A program made the translations under genes and the position numbers. Shown in pieces: positions 36,294 to 46,634 of a DNA stretch of 64,000 nt (position 1 is its first letter; each line of letters starts with the position of its first letter). This DNA is from CAWBXL01 sp963837365 (GTDB lineage Bacteria; Acidobacteriota; Terriglobia; Terriglobales; Acidobacteriaceae): NCBI GenBank assembly GCA_963837365.1, contig CAWIMW010000001.1, forward strand, positions 682,001 to 746,000, given 5' to 3'. Under the pieces are notes generated by a model. It saw only the letters and a list, made by a program, of their open reading frames with translations, was not told the origin of the DNA and ran no database searches.

Positions 36294-37919
36294 ATGTTCC
36301 GTTGTCTGAAGCGCAGTAATAAGCTCTCGGCCCGTTTTCTGGCTAGTCTCATCCTGTCCTGCTTGGCACTGCTCCCCTTGGCTTCGGCGAAGGACGCCAA
36401 GCTAACTCATCGTCGCATCCAGCTCGACGTTGCCCAGGCCACACAACCGCTCGACCGTTTCTTCGATCTGTCGGTTGGCTCCGATTTTCCCGGCACATTG
36501 ATTCGTGACGACAGTCAGGCGCAGTTGAAGATTGCCGTTGACGAACTCGGTTTCCGTTACATTCGTTTCCACGCGATCTTCCACGACGTGCTGCACACCG
36601 TCAGCGTCGACGACGGCAAGTACGTCTATGACTGGACGAAGATTGATCAGCTCTACGATGACCTGCTGGCACGCCACATCAAGCCCTTTGTGGAATTGGG
36701 CTTCACGCCGAATGCGATGAAGACGTCGGACAACAAGATTTTCTACTGGCAGGGCAATACTTCTCATCCCATCCCTGCGGCTTGGAAAGACCTGGTCGAT
36801 GCCTTCATCCGCCATGTCGAGCAACGCTATGGACAAGCTGAAGTTCGCACTTGGTTCTTCGAAGTGTGGAACGAACCCAACCTGTCCGGCTTCTGGGAAG
36901 GCGGCGATCAGAAGGCTTATTTCGAGCTGTACGACCTGACATCGAATGCGATCAAAGCGGTCGATCCCAGTTTGCGGGTCGGCGGCCCTTCCACGGCGGG
37001 CGCAGCGTGGGTGCCGGAATTCCTCGACCACGCGGCGCAAAGCGGCGCTGCGGTCGACTTCGTGACCACCCACACCTACGGCGTCGATGGGGGCTTTCTC
37101 GACGAGAATGGAAAAGAAGATACCAAACTTTCACCGTCACCCGATGCCATCGTTGGCGATGTGCGCAAGGTCCGGCAGCAGATTCAGGCTTCAAAGTTTC
37201 CCAACCTGCCTTTGTACTTCACGGAGTGGAGCACCAGCTACACTCCCCGTGACCTGGTGCATGATTCCTATATCAGTGCGGCATATGTTCTCAGCAAGCT
37301 CAAAGCCAGCGAGGGTATGGTGCAAGGCATGAGCTACTGGACATATACCGACCTATTCGAAGAACCCGGCCCTCCGCCAACGCCGTTCCACGGCGGATTC
37401 GGCTTGTTGAACCGCGAGGGGATCCGTAAGCCAGCCTACTTTGCCTACAAGTACCTTCACGCGCTCCAGGGTAACGAAGTCCCGGTACAGGACCCGCAAG
37501 TCTTTGCCGCCACCAATCATGAAAGCGTTTCGGCGGTCATCTGGGACTTTCAACAACCGCAGCAGAAGGTCAGCAATCGTCCTTTTTACAGTCGGCTTGT
37601 TCCCGCTACAAACGCGCCGTCGCTGGATGTGAAGGTAACGAACCTCACCACAGGCAGCTATCGCTTGAAAGTTCGTCGGACAGGCTATCGCGCCAACGAC
37701 CCGTATTCTGCTTACCTCGACATGGGCGCGCCAAAAGAGTTGACACCTGTGCAGCTCGAACAACTGAATCTGCTCACCCGTGATCTCCCGGAGGTCGACC
37801 GTTATGTGCACATCGGGAAGGACGGATCCTACTCGATGTCGTTGCCCATGCGCAGCAATGATGTTGTACTGGTGACTCTGGAGAAGGCCGGCGGGCAGGA
37901 ATCCGCCGGTGCCAATTGA
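36294..37919 (+). CDS. Secreted GH39-type glycosidase (beta-xylosidase-like)
   Basis: About 541 residues with a signal peptide (MFRCLKRSNKLSARFLASLI... cut near Ala32). The GH39 barrel shows IRFHAIFHD, the acid/base Glu in FFEVWNEPNLSGFW (near residue 200) and the nucleophile Glu in LYFTEWSTSY (near 310). GH39 enzymes act on xylosides or related sugars at the cell surface or in the periplasm. The start at 36294 is chosen for the signal peptide; an earlier ATG at 36246 remains possible. It overlaps nothing and leads a run of three hydrolases. Confidence 0.87.
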   Translation: MFRCLKRSNKLSARFLASLILSCLALLPLASAKDAKLTHRRIQLDVAQATQPLDRFFDLSVGSDFPGTLIRDDSQAQLKIAVDELGFRYIRFHAIFHDVLHTVSVDDGKYVYDWTKIDQLYDDLLARHIKPFVELGFTPNAMKTSDNKIFYWQGNTSHPIPAAWKDLVDAFIRHVEQRYGQAEVRTWFFEVWNEPNLSGFWEGGDQKAYFELYDLTSNAIKAVDPSLRVGGPSTAGAAWVPEFLDHAAQSGAAVDFVTTHTYGVDGGFLDENGKEDTKLSPSPDAIVGDVRKVRQQIQASKFPNLPLYFTEWSTSYTPRDLVHDSYISAAYVLSKLKASEGMVQGMSYWTYTDLFEEPGPPPTPFHGGFGLLNREGIRKPAYFAYKYLHALQGNEVPVQDPQVFAATNHESVSAVIWDFQQPQQKVSNRPFYSRLVPATNAPSLDVKVTNLTTGSYRLKVRRTGYRANDPYSAYLDMGAPKELTPVQLEQLNLLTRDLPEVDRYVHIGKDGSYSMSLPMRSNDVVLVTLEKAGGQESAGAN

Positions 37920-37938
37920 CGCAAGGAGGCAGGCAATT

Positions 37939-39564
37939 GTGAATCGCCGTTCATTCCTGCTAGGTGGGGCAAGTGCGTTTGCATTGACCGGAGCCGCCAA
38001 GGCCTTCGCGGGCTCACAATTTTTCCGTGGAGAGGTTCCGGACGGGCCATTCCTGCCATTCTGGGAGTCTCTGAAGTCGTACCGCTGCCCAGATTGGTTT
38101 CGTGATGCGAAATTCGGAATCTGGGCACACTGGAGCCCGCAATGCGTGCCCGAACAAGGAGATTGGTACGCGCGAAACATGTACATGCAGGGATCAGGTC
38201 AGTATGAGTTTCACGTAAAGCACTATGGCCATCCCTCTGAGTTCGGATACAAAGACATCTGTCATCTCTGGAAGGCTGAACGATGGGACCCGGAAGCGCT
38301 GATAAAGCTCTACAAGCGCGCCGGTGCTGAATATCTCGTCGCACTCGCCACCCACCACGACAATTTCGATTGCTGGAATTCAAAGCACCAGCCGTGGAAC
38401 TGCGTCAACGTTGGCCCCAAGCGTGACATTGTGGGGACGTGGGCCAAGGTCGCGCGTTCGAACGGGTTGCGATTTGGCGTGAGCTATCACGGAACCCCGC
38501 ATCGTACTTGGGATGAGTTTCTTCCGGTTCGCTACAAAAGCGATACGACCGGGCCGCTCGCAGGGGTTCCCTATGATGGAATGCAAACCATCGCCGACGG
38601 CAAAGGGAAGTGGTGGGAGGGCATGGATCCGCAATTGCTCAACGGCAAACCGCATGCAAAGAACACGCCGTGCCCGGAGTTCGTGCAGCAGTTCCTGCTG
38701 CGTGTGCAGGACGTGGTCGACAGCTACAATCCAGACATTCTAAATTTCGACGATGGGGCGCAGTTCACCTTCGACGAGGGTGGCCAATGGGCGCCTGATT
38801 TAAAGGTTTGGCTGGGCATCCCAGATCTCGCGCCGCAGATCATGGCCTACTACTACAACAAGAATATGCAGGCGCATTCCGGCCGATTGGAAGGAGTGGT
38901 TGACCTCAAAGAAGTTCCCGAGCCGGTGTGGGGCACGCTGACGCGCGACTTCGAGTTCGGCATGGCCGAGGGGCTTCAGGAAGAACCCTGGCAAACAGAA
39001 ATGTGCATCGGGAACTGGCACTACAACCGCCGTCTGTTTGAGAAACACTCGTATCAGAAAGCTTCCTCCATCATTCCTTTATTGGTGGACATCGTCAGCA
39101 AGAATGGAAATCTCCTGCTGAGTATCCCGTTGCCGGGCCATGGAGAACCGGACAGCGATGAGTTTGCCTTTTTGAATGAACTTGCTGAATGGCAGGAGGT
39201 GAATTCCGACGCGATCAAGGGCACGCGCCCCTGGAAGATTTTTGGCGAAGGCCCGTCAACAGAAACCAAGAAGGAGCTGACGTATGGATCTCCTCAACTC
39301 AAGTTCGATCATACAGACATACGATTCACCACCAAGGGGGACACGCTATATGCCATCGCCTTGGGCTGGCCGGTTGAAGGAAAACTTGTTATCAATTCGC
39401 TGGCTGAAGGTTCTGCGAACCATCCTCTTCAAATCAGGAAGGTGGAATTGCTGGGGACGAAATCCGAACTCAAATGGACGCGGGGAACGCAGGGCCTCGA
39501 AATTCAAGTGCCCAACGTTCCGCCGTGTAAGTACGCATACTCGTTCCGAGTTGTTGCGGGCTAA
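37939..39564 (+). CDS. Secreted GH29 alpha-L-fucosidase
   Basis: About 541 residues. The N-terminus NRRSFLLGGASAFALTGAAKAFA is a twin-arginine signal. The GH29 domain has WFRDAKFGIWAHWSPQCVPE, EYLVALATHHDNFDCW and the nucleophile region PDILNFDDGAQF. It removes alpha-L-fucose from glycans. The start is a GTG with AAGGAGG nine bases upstream; the longer frame overlaps the GH39 gene. It lies 19 bases downstream of GH39, so the two are cotranscribed. A small C-terminal beta domain ends in NVPPCKYAYSFRV. Confidence 0.9.
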   Translation: MNRRSFLLGGASAFALTGAAKAFAGSQFFRGEVPDGPFLPFWESLKSYRCPDWFRDAKFGIWAHWSPQCVPEQGDWYARNMYMQGSGQYEFHVKHYGHPSEFGYKDICHLWKAERWDPEALIKLYKRAGAEYLVALATHHDNFDCWNSKHQPWNCVNVGPKRDIVGTWAKVARSNGLRFGVSYHGTPHRTWDEFLPVRYKSDTTGPLAGVPYDGMQTIADGKGKWWEGMDPQLLNGKPHAKNTPCPEFVQQFLLRVQDVVDSYNPDILNFDDGAQFTFDEGGQWAPDLKVWLGIPDLAPQIMAYYYNKNMQAHSGRLEGVVDLKEVPEPVWGTLTRDFEFGMAEGLQEEPWQTEMCIGNWHYNRRLFEKHSYQKASSIIPLLVDIVSKNGNLLLSIPLPGHGEPDSDEFAFLNELAEWQEVNSDAIKGTRPWKIFGEGPSTETKKELTYGSPQLKFDHTDIRFTTKGDTLYAIALGWPVEGKLVINSLAEGSANHPLQIRKVELLGTKSELKWTRGTQGLEIQVPNVPPCKYAYSFRVVAG

Positions 39565-39617
39565 AAGCACGCCGTGAGTGGACGCAATTCAAGCCAAAGC
39601 TGCAAAGCAAAAAGGAA

Positions 39618-41663
39618 ATGATCTTGAGACGAACTCTAGTCACCATCGCCTTGTCCCTGAGTTATGCACTGGCCTTTGGACAGAGTGCCGATCAACATCC
39701 CGATTGGCCCGGGAAGGGCCAACTGTTTGTCGGAACCTGTTATCAGCCGGTGGATCGTTCCCCCGAACAGATCCGCAAGGACATCGCTTTGATGAAGCAG
39801 GCGGGCTTCACCATGGTGCGCATGGGCGATCTTTCGTGGGACGCATTCGAGCCATCGGAAGGAAAGTTTGAATTTGCCTGGTTCGACAACATCCTGGAGC
39901 AGATGCACCAGGCGGGAATCAAGGTGGTGCTCGACATCGGCGGGGCGCCGGCGCCGATCTGGCTTCATGACAAGTATCCGTCGGTGAACATCGTCGATGA
40001 GCACGGCGCGGTCCTGCACCCGGCGGAACGCTATATGGACGATATCGGCAGTCCCGATTATCGCCAGCACCTCATTCGCTTTGCCGACGAATTGACCCGG
40101 CACTATGCTCACAGTCCCGCGCTGGCCGCCATCGGCTACAACAATGAGATCGGCGATGGTTTCCTGTCGTACTCCGAAGCGGATCGTCAGAGATTCATCG
40201 TGTGGCTGAAGAAGAAGTACGGAACCATCGAAAGCCTGAACCAGGGCTGGGCCACGCAGCGCTGGTCGCGGCATCTGAATTCTTTTGACGAAGTGCAACT
40301 GCCCTACGTCAACGGTCCGTCTCCGCCGGAGCGGTATCTGGACCTGCGGCGCTATTGGTCCGATGAAACCATTTCCGTCCTGGAAGATCTGGAAAAGGTG
40401 CGGCAGCGCAACGTTCCCAATCTGCCGGCAGTTTCCAACCTGTGGGACACCGCCTGGCGCAGGGGTTTTGACTATCTGAGTTCAGACAGAAAGTATGTGA
40501 GTTATGGGGCCGAGGGGTTCTACCCGGCGAATCCGCTGAACGTCACGCTGGGCGCGCTGCTCATCAAAGGAGATCTTCCCACGCCGGCGTGGTTTAACGA
40601 ATTCACCAGCGGCGGCGGTGGTATCTACGGCGGCCCCAAGGGCATCATCCGCATGTGGGCCTATCTTGCCCTAATGGATTACGGACAAACGTTTCTGGCG
40701 TGGACCTTCAACACCCATCGGGGTGGGGAAGAGCAGGCGTTATTCGGGCTGCTCGATCACGACGGCACGCCTTCCTGGAAATACGAAGAGTACAAGCGGA
40801 TTGCGGGCGAGTTTTCCAAGCTGCAACATTTCGGCTTTCCCCGTTACCACAAGCCGGATGTGGCGATCGCATACTCGTTTGAAAGTAATATCGCATCGCA
40901 TCCGCCGGGGCCAAGCAACACCGTCCGTCAGTACTTCACGGTGGGATACGGCGAACAAGTGGAAAGCGCGTTGCAACCTTTCTTCGAAGACAACATCGAT
41001 GCGGCAATCATCAACATCGGCCATAGCACACTCGATTACAAACTGCTGGTTGTGCCGGCCGATTACCTGATGGACACCGCCAGCGCCGAGGCCATCCGGA
41101 ACTACGTCCGCAACGGCGGTACGGTAATAATGACCGCGATGTCGGCAAAGGTCGATGAGAACAATCAGTGGTTCGACATGCCAATGCCGGGACGTTTAAG
41201 CGATGTTTTCGGGCTCCGCACGGAAGAGTTCTACAGGCCGGGCACGCCACCGGAGTTCAGCCTGAATGGCAAAACCGGGAAGGCCGCCATCGGCTTCTAC
41301 GAAGTGCTCGAACCCCGCACTGCCAAGCCGATGGCTATGTTTACCAACACTCCGGAGAAATCCCCGGCCATCACAGTCAACAACTATGGGAAAGGGCGCG
41401 CAATTTACGTGGCTGTTCCCGCGCAGATGTCGGTGCTGGCTCCGCTTGTACGCAGCCTGTATTTGGAGCTTGCCATCGAGAAGGGACCGGATACTCCCCC
41501 TGGGGTTTACGCTCGCGTGGTTGAAGGAAGAACGTTGTATGTGAATACAACCGGCGAAGAGAAGACTGTGACGATTCAAGGGAACAAGCGCGGGATCATC
41601 AGCGGCGCGTCGTACCATGGTGTGATTCGGTTGGAGCCGTACGGTGCAGATCTGGTGGAGTAG
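39618..41663 (+). CDS. Secreted GH42-type beta-galactosidase
   Basis: 681 residues with a signal peptide (MILRRTLVTIALSLSYALAFG). The GH42 barrel has GTCYQPVDRSPEQIRKDI, the acid/base Glu in AIGYNNEIGDGFL (near residue 177) and the nucleophile Glu in AWFNEFTSGGGG (near 327). The trimerisation and C-terminal beta domains follow. GH42 enzymes release galactose from plant galactans or oligosaccharides. It lies 53 bases after GH29 on the same strand. AAGGAA is only two bases before the ATG, so the TTG two codons later could be the real start. Confidence 0.88.
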   Translation: MILRRTLVTIALSLSYALAFGQSADQHPDWPGKGQLFVGTCYQPVDRSPEQIRKDIALMKQAGFTMVRMGDLSWDAFEPSEGKFEFAWFDNILEQMHQAGIKVVLDIGGAPAPIWLHDKYPSVNIVDEHGAVLHPAERYMDDIGSPDYRQHLIRFADELTRHYAHSPALAAIGYNNEIGDGFLSYSEADRQRFIVWLKKKYGTIESLNQGWATQRWSRHLNSFDEVQLPYVNGPSPPERYLDLRRYWSDETISVLEDLEKVRQRNVPNLPAVSNLWDTAWRRGFDYLSSDRKYVSYGAEGFYPANPLNVTLGALLIKGDLPTPAWFNEFTSGGGGIYGGPKGIIRMWAYLALMDYGQTFLAWTFNTHRGGEEQALFGLLDHDGTPSWKYEEYKRIAGEFSKLQHFGFPRYHKPDVAIAYSFESNIASHPPGPSNTVRQYFTVGYGEQVESALQPFFEDNIDAAIINIGHSTLDYKLLVVPADYLMDTASAEAIRNYVRNGGTVIMTAMSAKVDENNQWFDMPMPGRLSDVFGLRTEEFYRPGTPPEFSLNGKTGKAAIGFYEVLEPRTAKPMAMFTNTPEKSPAITVNNYGKGRAIYVAVPAQMSVLAPLVRSLYLELAIEKGPDTPPGVYARVVEGRTLYVNTTGEEKTVTIQGNKRGIISGASYHGVIRLEPYGADLVE

Positions 41664-42046
41664 GAAAGCCATCGGCCCAGCGAGCAAGCGGAAAGGGTGA
41701 GCGTGCGCCTCAGTTCCGGAATGTTGAGCAGAATCTCGAACGCCTGCTGCGGCGTCATCGGGACCGCCGTGTAAACGGCTGGTCGTTCGCTGGCTCACCC
41801 AGTTCATGGGATTGCCTTCCTGACGGGCGTGCGCCAGCCGCATGGTCTCAACGCACCAGGATGAAATCAACGCCGACTATGGCGTAGTTTTAGTGACCGA
41901 CCTTTGGGCGTGCATATCGCCTGCACGCCCGTTTTCCTCGCTCAAGCTAGTTCAGAACCTCCACAGCTCGAGGGCCGGTATCGTGGTCGAAATACGGTCG
42001 AAATACCAGAATGGCGTATCTGGCTCGCAAAACAGAAATGTGTTGC
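41664..42046. other. Gene-poor stretch after the GH42 gene
   Basis: No convincing coding frame is seen on either strand. The stretch holds the terminator hairpin at 41906 and an imperfect short inverted repeat near 41760-41785. Its right end runs into a decayed hydrolase fragment. It looks like a recombination junction, but no insertion-sequence ends or transposase could be recognised. Confidence 0.4.
41906..41936 (+). terminator. Rho-independent terminator
   Basis: A perfect nine-base stem, GGGCGTGCA and TGCACGCCC, around a seven-base loop, followed by GTTTTCC. It is on the plus strand about 240 bases after the GH42 stop, and could end the GH39-GH29-GH42 transcript. Confidence 0.65.
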
Positions 42047-42327
42047 CTAACGCGCCTCCTCGCGGACCACCCTCACCGGCCCAAGCAGACCGGAGGGCAG
42101 CGGCGGCGAACTCGCCTTATAAGGCTTCACATCGGCGAAGGTATACTTCGTGGCTCCGGGCTGCTCGTCACCGATTAGCCGGTTCACCCACGCGTTCACT
42201 ACCTTGATGGTGATTTGGTTTGTACCGGGTTTGAGAGCGGAGGTTGCATCCACTCGATAGGTATCGGAACATATACCAAGACCGTACAGGCCTCGTCCGG
42301 CTGGTTCAAGAAGGGGGCCTTGCTAAC
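42047..42327 (-). pseudogene. C-terminal remnant of a GH106/GH2-like rhamnosidase or galactosidase
   Basis: The minus strand encodes TYRVDATSALKPGTNQITIKVVN, then WVNRLIGDEQPG, TKYTF, LPSGLLGPVRVV. This is the final jelly-roll of GH106/GH2-type enzymes (VTxALKPGxNxLxIxVxNxWxNRLIGD...LPSGLLGPV). Upstream the frame is closed by a stop near 42330, and no catalytic part remains. It points away from the intact rhamnosidase gene on the plus strand. Confidence 0.6.
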
Positions 42328-42561
42328 CGCTGATTTCACGGCAAAGCAATTTCAATGACCACATCAGTTGGCCTTCGAAGTCATAGCATTTTGAGCTGTG
42401 CGAAATGTTTTATGCTGCTTGCCTCCGTTTTGTCAATGGGGGTTTAGTTTCGTATTTGAAACAAAATAACACAAATGACAACCCGGCATGATCTTTCCGA
42501 AAGCCAGTCGAGCCTCTTGCAGGCACCCCCTTTGTGCTCCTGGCCTAGTTCTATTTTGTGA

Positions 42562-42620
42562 AATTCAATAGGTAGACAAATTGTGATTTGCTTGACATGG
42601 GTCCGTTGTCCCACTAAAGT
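42562..42620 (+). promoter_or_regulatory. Promoter and CAATAG element of the alpha-rhamnosidase gene
   Basis: The element AATTCAATAGGTA-G-ACAAATT (42562-42582) lies 9 bases before TTGACA (42592-42597). TAAAGT follows after 17 bases (42615-42620). The same element, with one base changed, stands before the decayed receptor at 53080. An inverted repeat GTTTC-N6-GAAAC at 42447-42462 is a possible extra operator. The remainder of 42330-42834 holds no gene. Confidence 0.65.
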
Positions 42621-42834
42621 TCGTGCGAGAACGTGCGGCGGTGTCTAGCTTTTAGCCTCCAGGCGCTAACGCGGCGCACGTTTTCTTGCGGAACTCCCAC
42701 GGTTCCGCGACCCATTGCCAGTCACGTGCCAGGCTGCTTAACTTCCTGGCACGTGATTTTGTGTAGCGTTGATTTACCCAAATTTTGCCAGGTACCGTTC
42801 ATCCGGCAAACCTTATCTTAGGAGCGTAGCCAGC

Positions 42835-45800
42835 ATGAGAAAGATACTCGCAGTGCTTTTTCTGGTAAGTGCCGCGTACGCCACACCCGTTCACCTTCGG
42901 TGCGAGTATTTAAAGAATCCCCTCGGTATCGATGCAGCCACTCCACAGCTTTCCTGGCAAAGCGATTCCGCCGAACGGAATTGGCAACAGGCCGCGTATC
43001 AGATTATGGTTGCCAGCAGCATGGACAATCTGCGCCATGCGAAAGCCGATGTTTGGGACAGCGGAAAGCAGAGTTCCGGAGAGTCGGTAGGCATTCTCTA
43101 CGGCGGCCCGAAGTTGGAGTCGAGAAAACGTTACTACTGGGAGGTGAAAACCTGGGATGCGGCTGGCCAGGTTTCCGAATCCAATGTTGCCTGGTGGGAA
43201 ATGGGTTTGCTTGAGAAAGCGGATTGGAAAGCGAAGTGGATTACCTGGACCAACCCCGAAGAGAAAGCGGATTGGAACGCCGTCCAGTGGATTTGGGCGC
43301 CCGGTCAGGATGCCTTCAAAGTCGCGGTTGATACTTCAACCACGTTTCATTTGGATTTCACCATTCCCCAGAAGCCGAAAAGTGCGGCCATTTTTGTGAT
43401 TGCCCGTGGGAACTTCACCGTAAAAATAAATGGCAGGGAAGTAAGTTCAAAGAGTCGCTGGACGCAGTTTGATCGCCAGGAGGTTGGCGACCAGCTGGCC
43501 GCTGGCAGGAATTCCATTGATGTGACGGTTACCGCCGCGAAGCCTGATAGTTTCGGTCCAGAATCGAAAGCCAAAGCGGTCACAGCCGCAATGGGTGCAT
43601 TACTGAAAATCACCAGTGCTGATGGAAATGTGAAACGCTTTGCCACCGGGAAAGAATGGAAGGCCCGGCTGGGAAGCGACTCGAATTGGAAATCGGCCGC
43701 GGTAATTGGAAATCTAAATGACACCCGCCTCGGCGTTCCTGCGCCGTTTCCCCAGCCCGCAGCGCTGCTGCGGCGTTCTTTTGCTGTATCAAAGAAAGTG
43801 CAGTCGGCGCGTTTGTATGCCACAGCTCTCGGAAGCTACCAGATATTCCTGAATGGAGAGCGGGTGAGCAAAGATATTTTCACTCCGGATTTTACCGACT
43901 ACCGGAAGCGTGTGCTTTATCAGGTCTACGATGTCACGTCTTCGTTGACCAGCGGTCCGAATTGTATCGCCGCTATCTTGGGAGACGGATGGTATGGAAG
44001 CAGTCTTACCTGGGCGAGCGCTCGTCTTTTCCCTCCGCCGGACCGTCTTGCGGCGCAATTGGAAATCGATTACGAGGATGGCAGTCATGCAACCTTAGTT
44101 TCGGATGATTCCTGGAAGGCTGCACAATCGCCGATCCTGCATTCAGAAATCTATGCGGGCGAAGTTTATGACGCACGCGCAGAGCAAGCAGGCTGGAATA
44201 AGAGTGGATTCAATGACGGCAGCTGGTCATCTGCCGCGGTTGCTCCGACGCCCTCAATCGTGGTCTCTAGTCAGAACACAGCACCGGTGCAAATTACGGA
44301 AAACATCGAGCCTAAATCCGTGACACCATTTCCTAATGGCACCTATGTTGTCGATATGGGGCAGAACATGGTGGGTTGGGCCACGCTCAAAGTGAGCGGC
44401 ACAGCCGGCACCGTGGTGCGGCTGCGCTTCGCGGAAATTCTCAATCCCGACGGAAGTATTTATCGCCAAAATCTCCGCAACGCCGATGCTACGGATACTT
44501 ACATTTTGAAGGGCGGGGGAGAAGAAACTTTTGCGCCGCATTTTACTTTTCACGGCTTCCGCTACGTGGAAGTATCAGGCTTTCCCGGCCAACCGACAAC
44601 CGCTTCTCTCACGGGGAACGTCGCGACCAGCATTGAGGGCGAGCCTACGGGAAGGCTGACAACCTCCAGTGAATTGGTCAACAAGATGTGGTCCATCGGT
44701 CTGTGGGGACAGCGCGGGAACTTCCTTAGCATCCCGACCGATTGCCCGCAACGCGACGAACGGCTCGGCTGGATGGGCGATGCAGGTGTGTTCTGGCGGA
44801 CTGGAACCTACAACTACGACATTGCCGCGTTCTCCCAGAAATTTATGGACGACGTAGTTGACGCACAAACGCCGGAGGGTGCGTTCACCAACGTTTCTCC
44901 CGATATGCTCAGCGGCCTGGGCTCGATTGGAGCGCCGGGCTGGGGCGATGCCGGCGTGATCATCCCGTATACGACCTGGTTGCAATACGGCAATCGGCAA
45001 ATCATCAAACAGCACTGGAATGCCATGGAACGCTGGATGGAATTTATCCAAAACGCGAACCCGAATTTCCTGCGGGAGAAAGGGGTCGGCCCCAACTTCG
45101 CCGACTGGCTTGCACCGGACGAACACACCGATAAGACCCTGCTGGCAAGCGCTTACTGGGCGCTCATCGCAGACATGATGTCGAAGATGGCGCACGCAGT
45201 AGGCAATGAGGCCGACGCCAAACGCTACTCGGATCTGGTGCAAAACATTCGCTCGGCTTTCCGCACCGCATATATAAAGGATGACGGTACGGTTGGGACC
45301 GGCACGCAGACCTCTTACGTGGTCGCTCTCTACACCAAGATGGCGCCAGAATCTTTGCAGCCAAAGCTTACGGAAAAGCTGGTAAAGGACATCGAATCCA
45401 AGAATTGGCATTTATCCACAGGGTTTTTGGGGACGCCGTTCCTGCTGTTCACACTCTCCAACCACGGGAGGACCGACGTAGCCTACCGATTGTTGATGAA
45501 TGAGACATATCCTTCCTGGGGCTATATGCTTTCCAAGGGGGCAACGACGTGGTGGGAGCGCTGGAACGGGGACACCGGCGATCCGGCGATGAACTCGTAC
45601 AACCACTATGCCTTCGGCTCTGTCGTGGCTTGGGTTTACCGGGATGTCGCTGGAATTAACACCACGCTTACCGGGCCCGGCTTCCGGGAAATTGTCATTC
45701 GTCCGCGGCTAGACTCTGCTATGGATCACGCTCACGGCGAATACGACTCGGTTTACGGTAAGATCGTTACCGACTGGAACGGCATTCCATCCGGGCCGTT

Positions 45801-45966
45801 CTCATTGAAGGTTACCGTTCCGGCGAATACGTCGGCCAAGGTATATTTGCCTGCGATTCCCAACACGCAAATCACTCAGGATGGACAGCCAGTGGCGGCG
45901 CAGCAGGAGTCGGGATCACCCGTTTTGCGGATCGGTTCGGGTACCTATGAATTCCAGGTGAAATAA
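42835..45966 (+). CDS. Secreted GH78 alpha-L-rhamnosidase
   Basis: 1043 residues with a signal peptide (MRKILAVLFLVSAAYAT). Order: N-terminal beta domain with PLGIDAATPQLSWQS, two carbohydrate-binding-like beta domains (about 130-430), then the (alpha/alpha)6 barrel with the catalytic segment IPTDCPQRDERLGWMGDAGVF (near residue 640) and WWERWNGD further on, and a C-terminal jelly-roll. It releases terminal L-rhamnose from plant polysaccharides or flavonoid glycosides outside the cytoplasm. AGGAG lies 11 bases before this ATG. It feeds the rhamnose pathway encoded just downstream on the other strand. Confidence 0.93.
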   Translation: MRKILAVLFLVSAAYATPVHLRCEYLKNPLGIDAATPQLSWQSDSAERNWQQAAYQIMVASSMDNLRHAKADVWDSGKQSSGESVGILYGGPKLESRKRYYWEVKTWDAAGQVSESNVAWWEMGLLEKADWKAKWITWTNPEEKADWNAVQWIWAPGQDAFKVAVDTSTTFHLDFTIPQKPKSAAIFVIARGNFTVKINGREVSSKSRWTQFDRQEVGDQLAAGRNSIDVTVTAAKPDSFGPESKAKAVTAAMGALLKITSADGNVKRFATGKEWKARLGSDSNWKSAAVIGNLNDTRLGVPAPFPQPAALLRRSFAVSKKVQSARLYATALGSYQIFLNGERVSKDIFTPDFTDYRKRVLYQVYDVTSSLTSGPNCIAAILGDGWYGSSLTWASARLFPPPDRLAAQLEIDYEDGSHATLVSDDSWKAAQSPILHSEIYAGEVYDARAEQAGWNKSGFNDGSWSSAAVAPTPSIVVSSQNTAPVQITENIEPKSVTPFPNGTYVVDMGQNMVGWATLKVSGTAGTVVRLRFAEILNPDGSIYRQNLRNADATDTYILKGGGEETFAPHFTFHGFRYVEVSGFPGQPTTASLTGNVATSIEGEPTGRLTTSSELVNKMWSIGLWGQRGNFLSIPTDCPQRDERLGWMGDAGVFWRTGTYNYDIAAFSQKFMDDVVDAQTPEGAFTNVSPDMLSGLGSIGAPGWGDAGVIIPYTTWLQYGNRQIIKQHWNAMERWMEFIQNANPNFLREKGVGPNFADWLAPDEHTDKTLLASAYWALIADMMSKMAHAVGNEADAKRYSDLVQNIRSAFRTAYIKDDGTVGTGTQTSYVVALYTKMAPESLQPKLTEKLVKDIESKNWHLSTGFLGTPFLLFTLSNHGRTDVAYRLLMNETYPSWGYMLSKGATTWWERWNGDTGDPAMNSYNHYAFGSVVAWVYRDVAGINTTLTGPGFREIVIRPRLDSAMDHAHGEYDSVYGKIVTDWNGIPSGPFSLKVTVPANTSAKVYLPAIPNTQITQDGQPVAAQQESGSPVLRIGSGTYEFQVK

Positions 45967-46023
45967 AGTTGAGTCCTGACGAACGGGCCAGCATCGAAGG
46001 TTTGAGACTTAGGAGAATACTTC

Positions 46024-46623
46024 ATGGATCGAAAGAAATACGTAGTAACCTTTGGCGCAATTTTGTTTGCTCTTGCCGCGGTTAGTGCTGTAGCGCAAAG
46101 CGAAACCTGGCAAATCGATTCCGCCCATTCCGCGGCACAATTTTCCGTTCGCCATATGGGGATCTCCACGGTTCGTGGCCAATTTCAGAAGGTGACAGGC
46201 ACGGTCAACTACGATCCGAAAGATGTCACCAAGACGTCGCTTGAGGCCACCATTGACACAAACTCGATCGATACGCGCGTCGAAATGCGCGATAACGATC
46301 TCCGCAGTGCGCATTTCTTTGATGTGCAGAAATACCCCGCCATCACCTTCAAATCAAAGAAAACTGAATCCGCGGGCGAAGGCAAGTTGAAAATTACGGG
46401 CGACCTTACCATGCACGGCGTGACCAAAGAAGTCGTGCTCGACGTGGATGGGCCGTCGGCTCCAGTAAAGGACCCAAGAGGCAACACGCACGTTGGCGCT
46501 TCGGCCACAACCAAGGTCAATCGCAACGATTTCGGCGTCAGCGGGGCCCCGACGATGGTGGGAGATGATGTATCGATTACACTCGATGTTGAGTTCACTC
46601 AGGCGGCAATGACCGCGAAGTAG
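46024..46623 (+). CDS. YceI-family periplasmic protein
   Basis: 199 residues with a signal peptide (cut after AVSAVAQ). The lipocalin-like YceI barrel shows WQIDSAHSAAQFSVRHMGISTVRG, DPKDVTKTSLEATIDTNSIDT, RDNDLRSAHFFDVQKYP and the closing VNRNDFGV. YceI proteins bind polyisoprenoids or similar lipids in the periplasm, and some are stress-induced. The start follows AGGAGA. It lies 57 bases after the rhamnosidase and may be cotranscribed with it, but no link to rhamnose is known. Confidence 0.88.
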   Translation: MDRKKYVVTFGAILFALAAVSAVAQSETWQIDSAHSAAQFSVRHMGISTVRGQFQKVTGTVNYDPKDVTKTSLEATIDTNSIDTRVEMRDNDLRSAHFFDVQKYPAITFKSKKTESAGEGKLKITGDLTMHGVTKEVVLDVDGPSAPVKDPRGNTHVGASATTKVNRNDFGVSGAPTMVGDDVSITLDVEFTQAAMTAK

Positions 46624-46634
46624 GCATGCTTCAA

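Noticed and set aside
36402..38186. Long minus-strand open frames under the GH39 and GH29 genes
   Set aside because: They mirror the codon pattern of the hydrolase genes, which have clear catalytic motifs; no domain is seen in the antisense frames.
41664..42046. Possible insertion-sequence remnant
   Set aside because: Short inverted repeats are present but no transposase fragment or matching ends could be identified; the best hairpin is better explained as a terminator.
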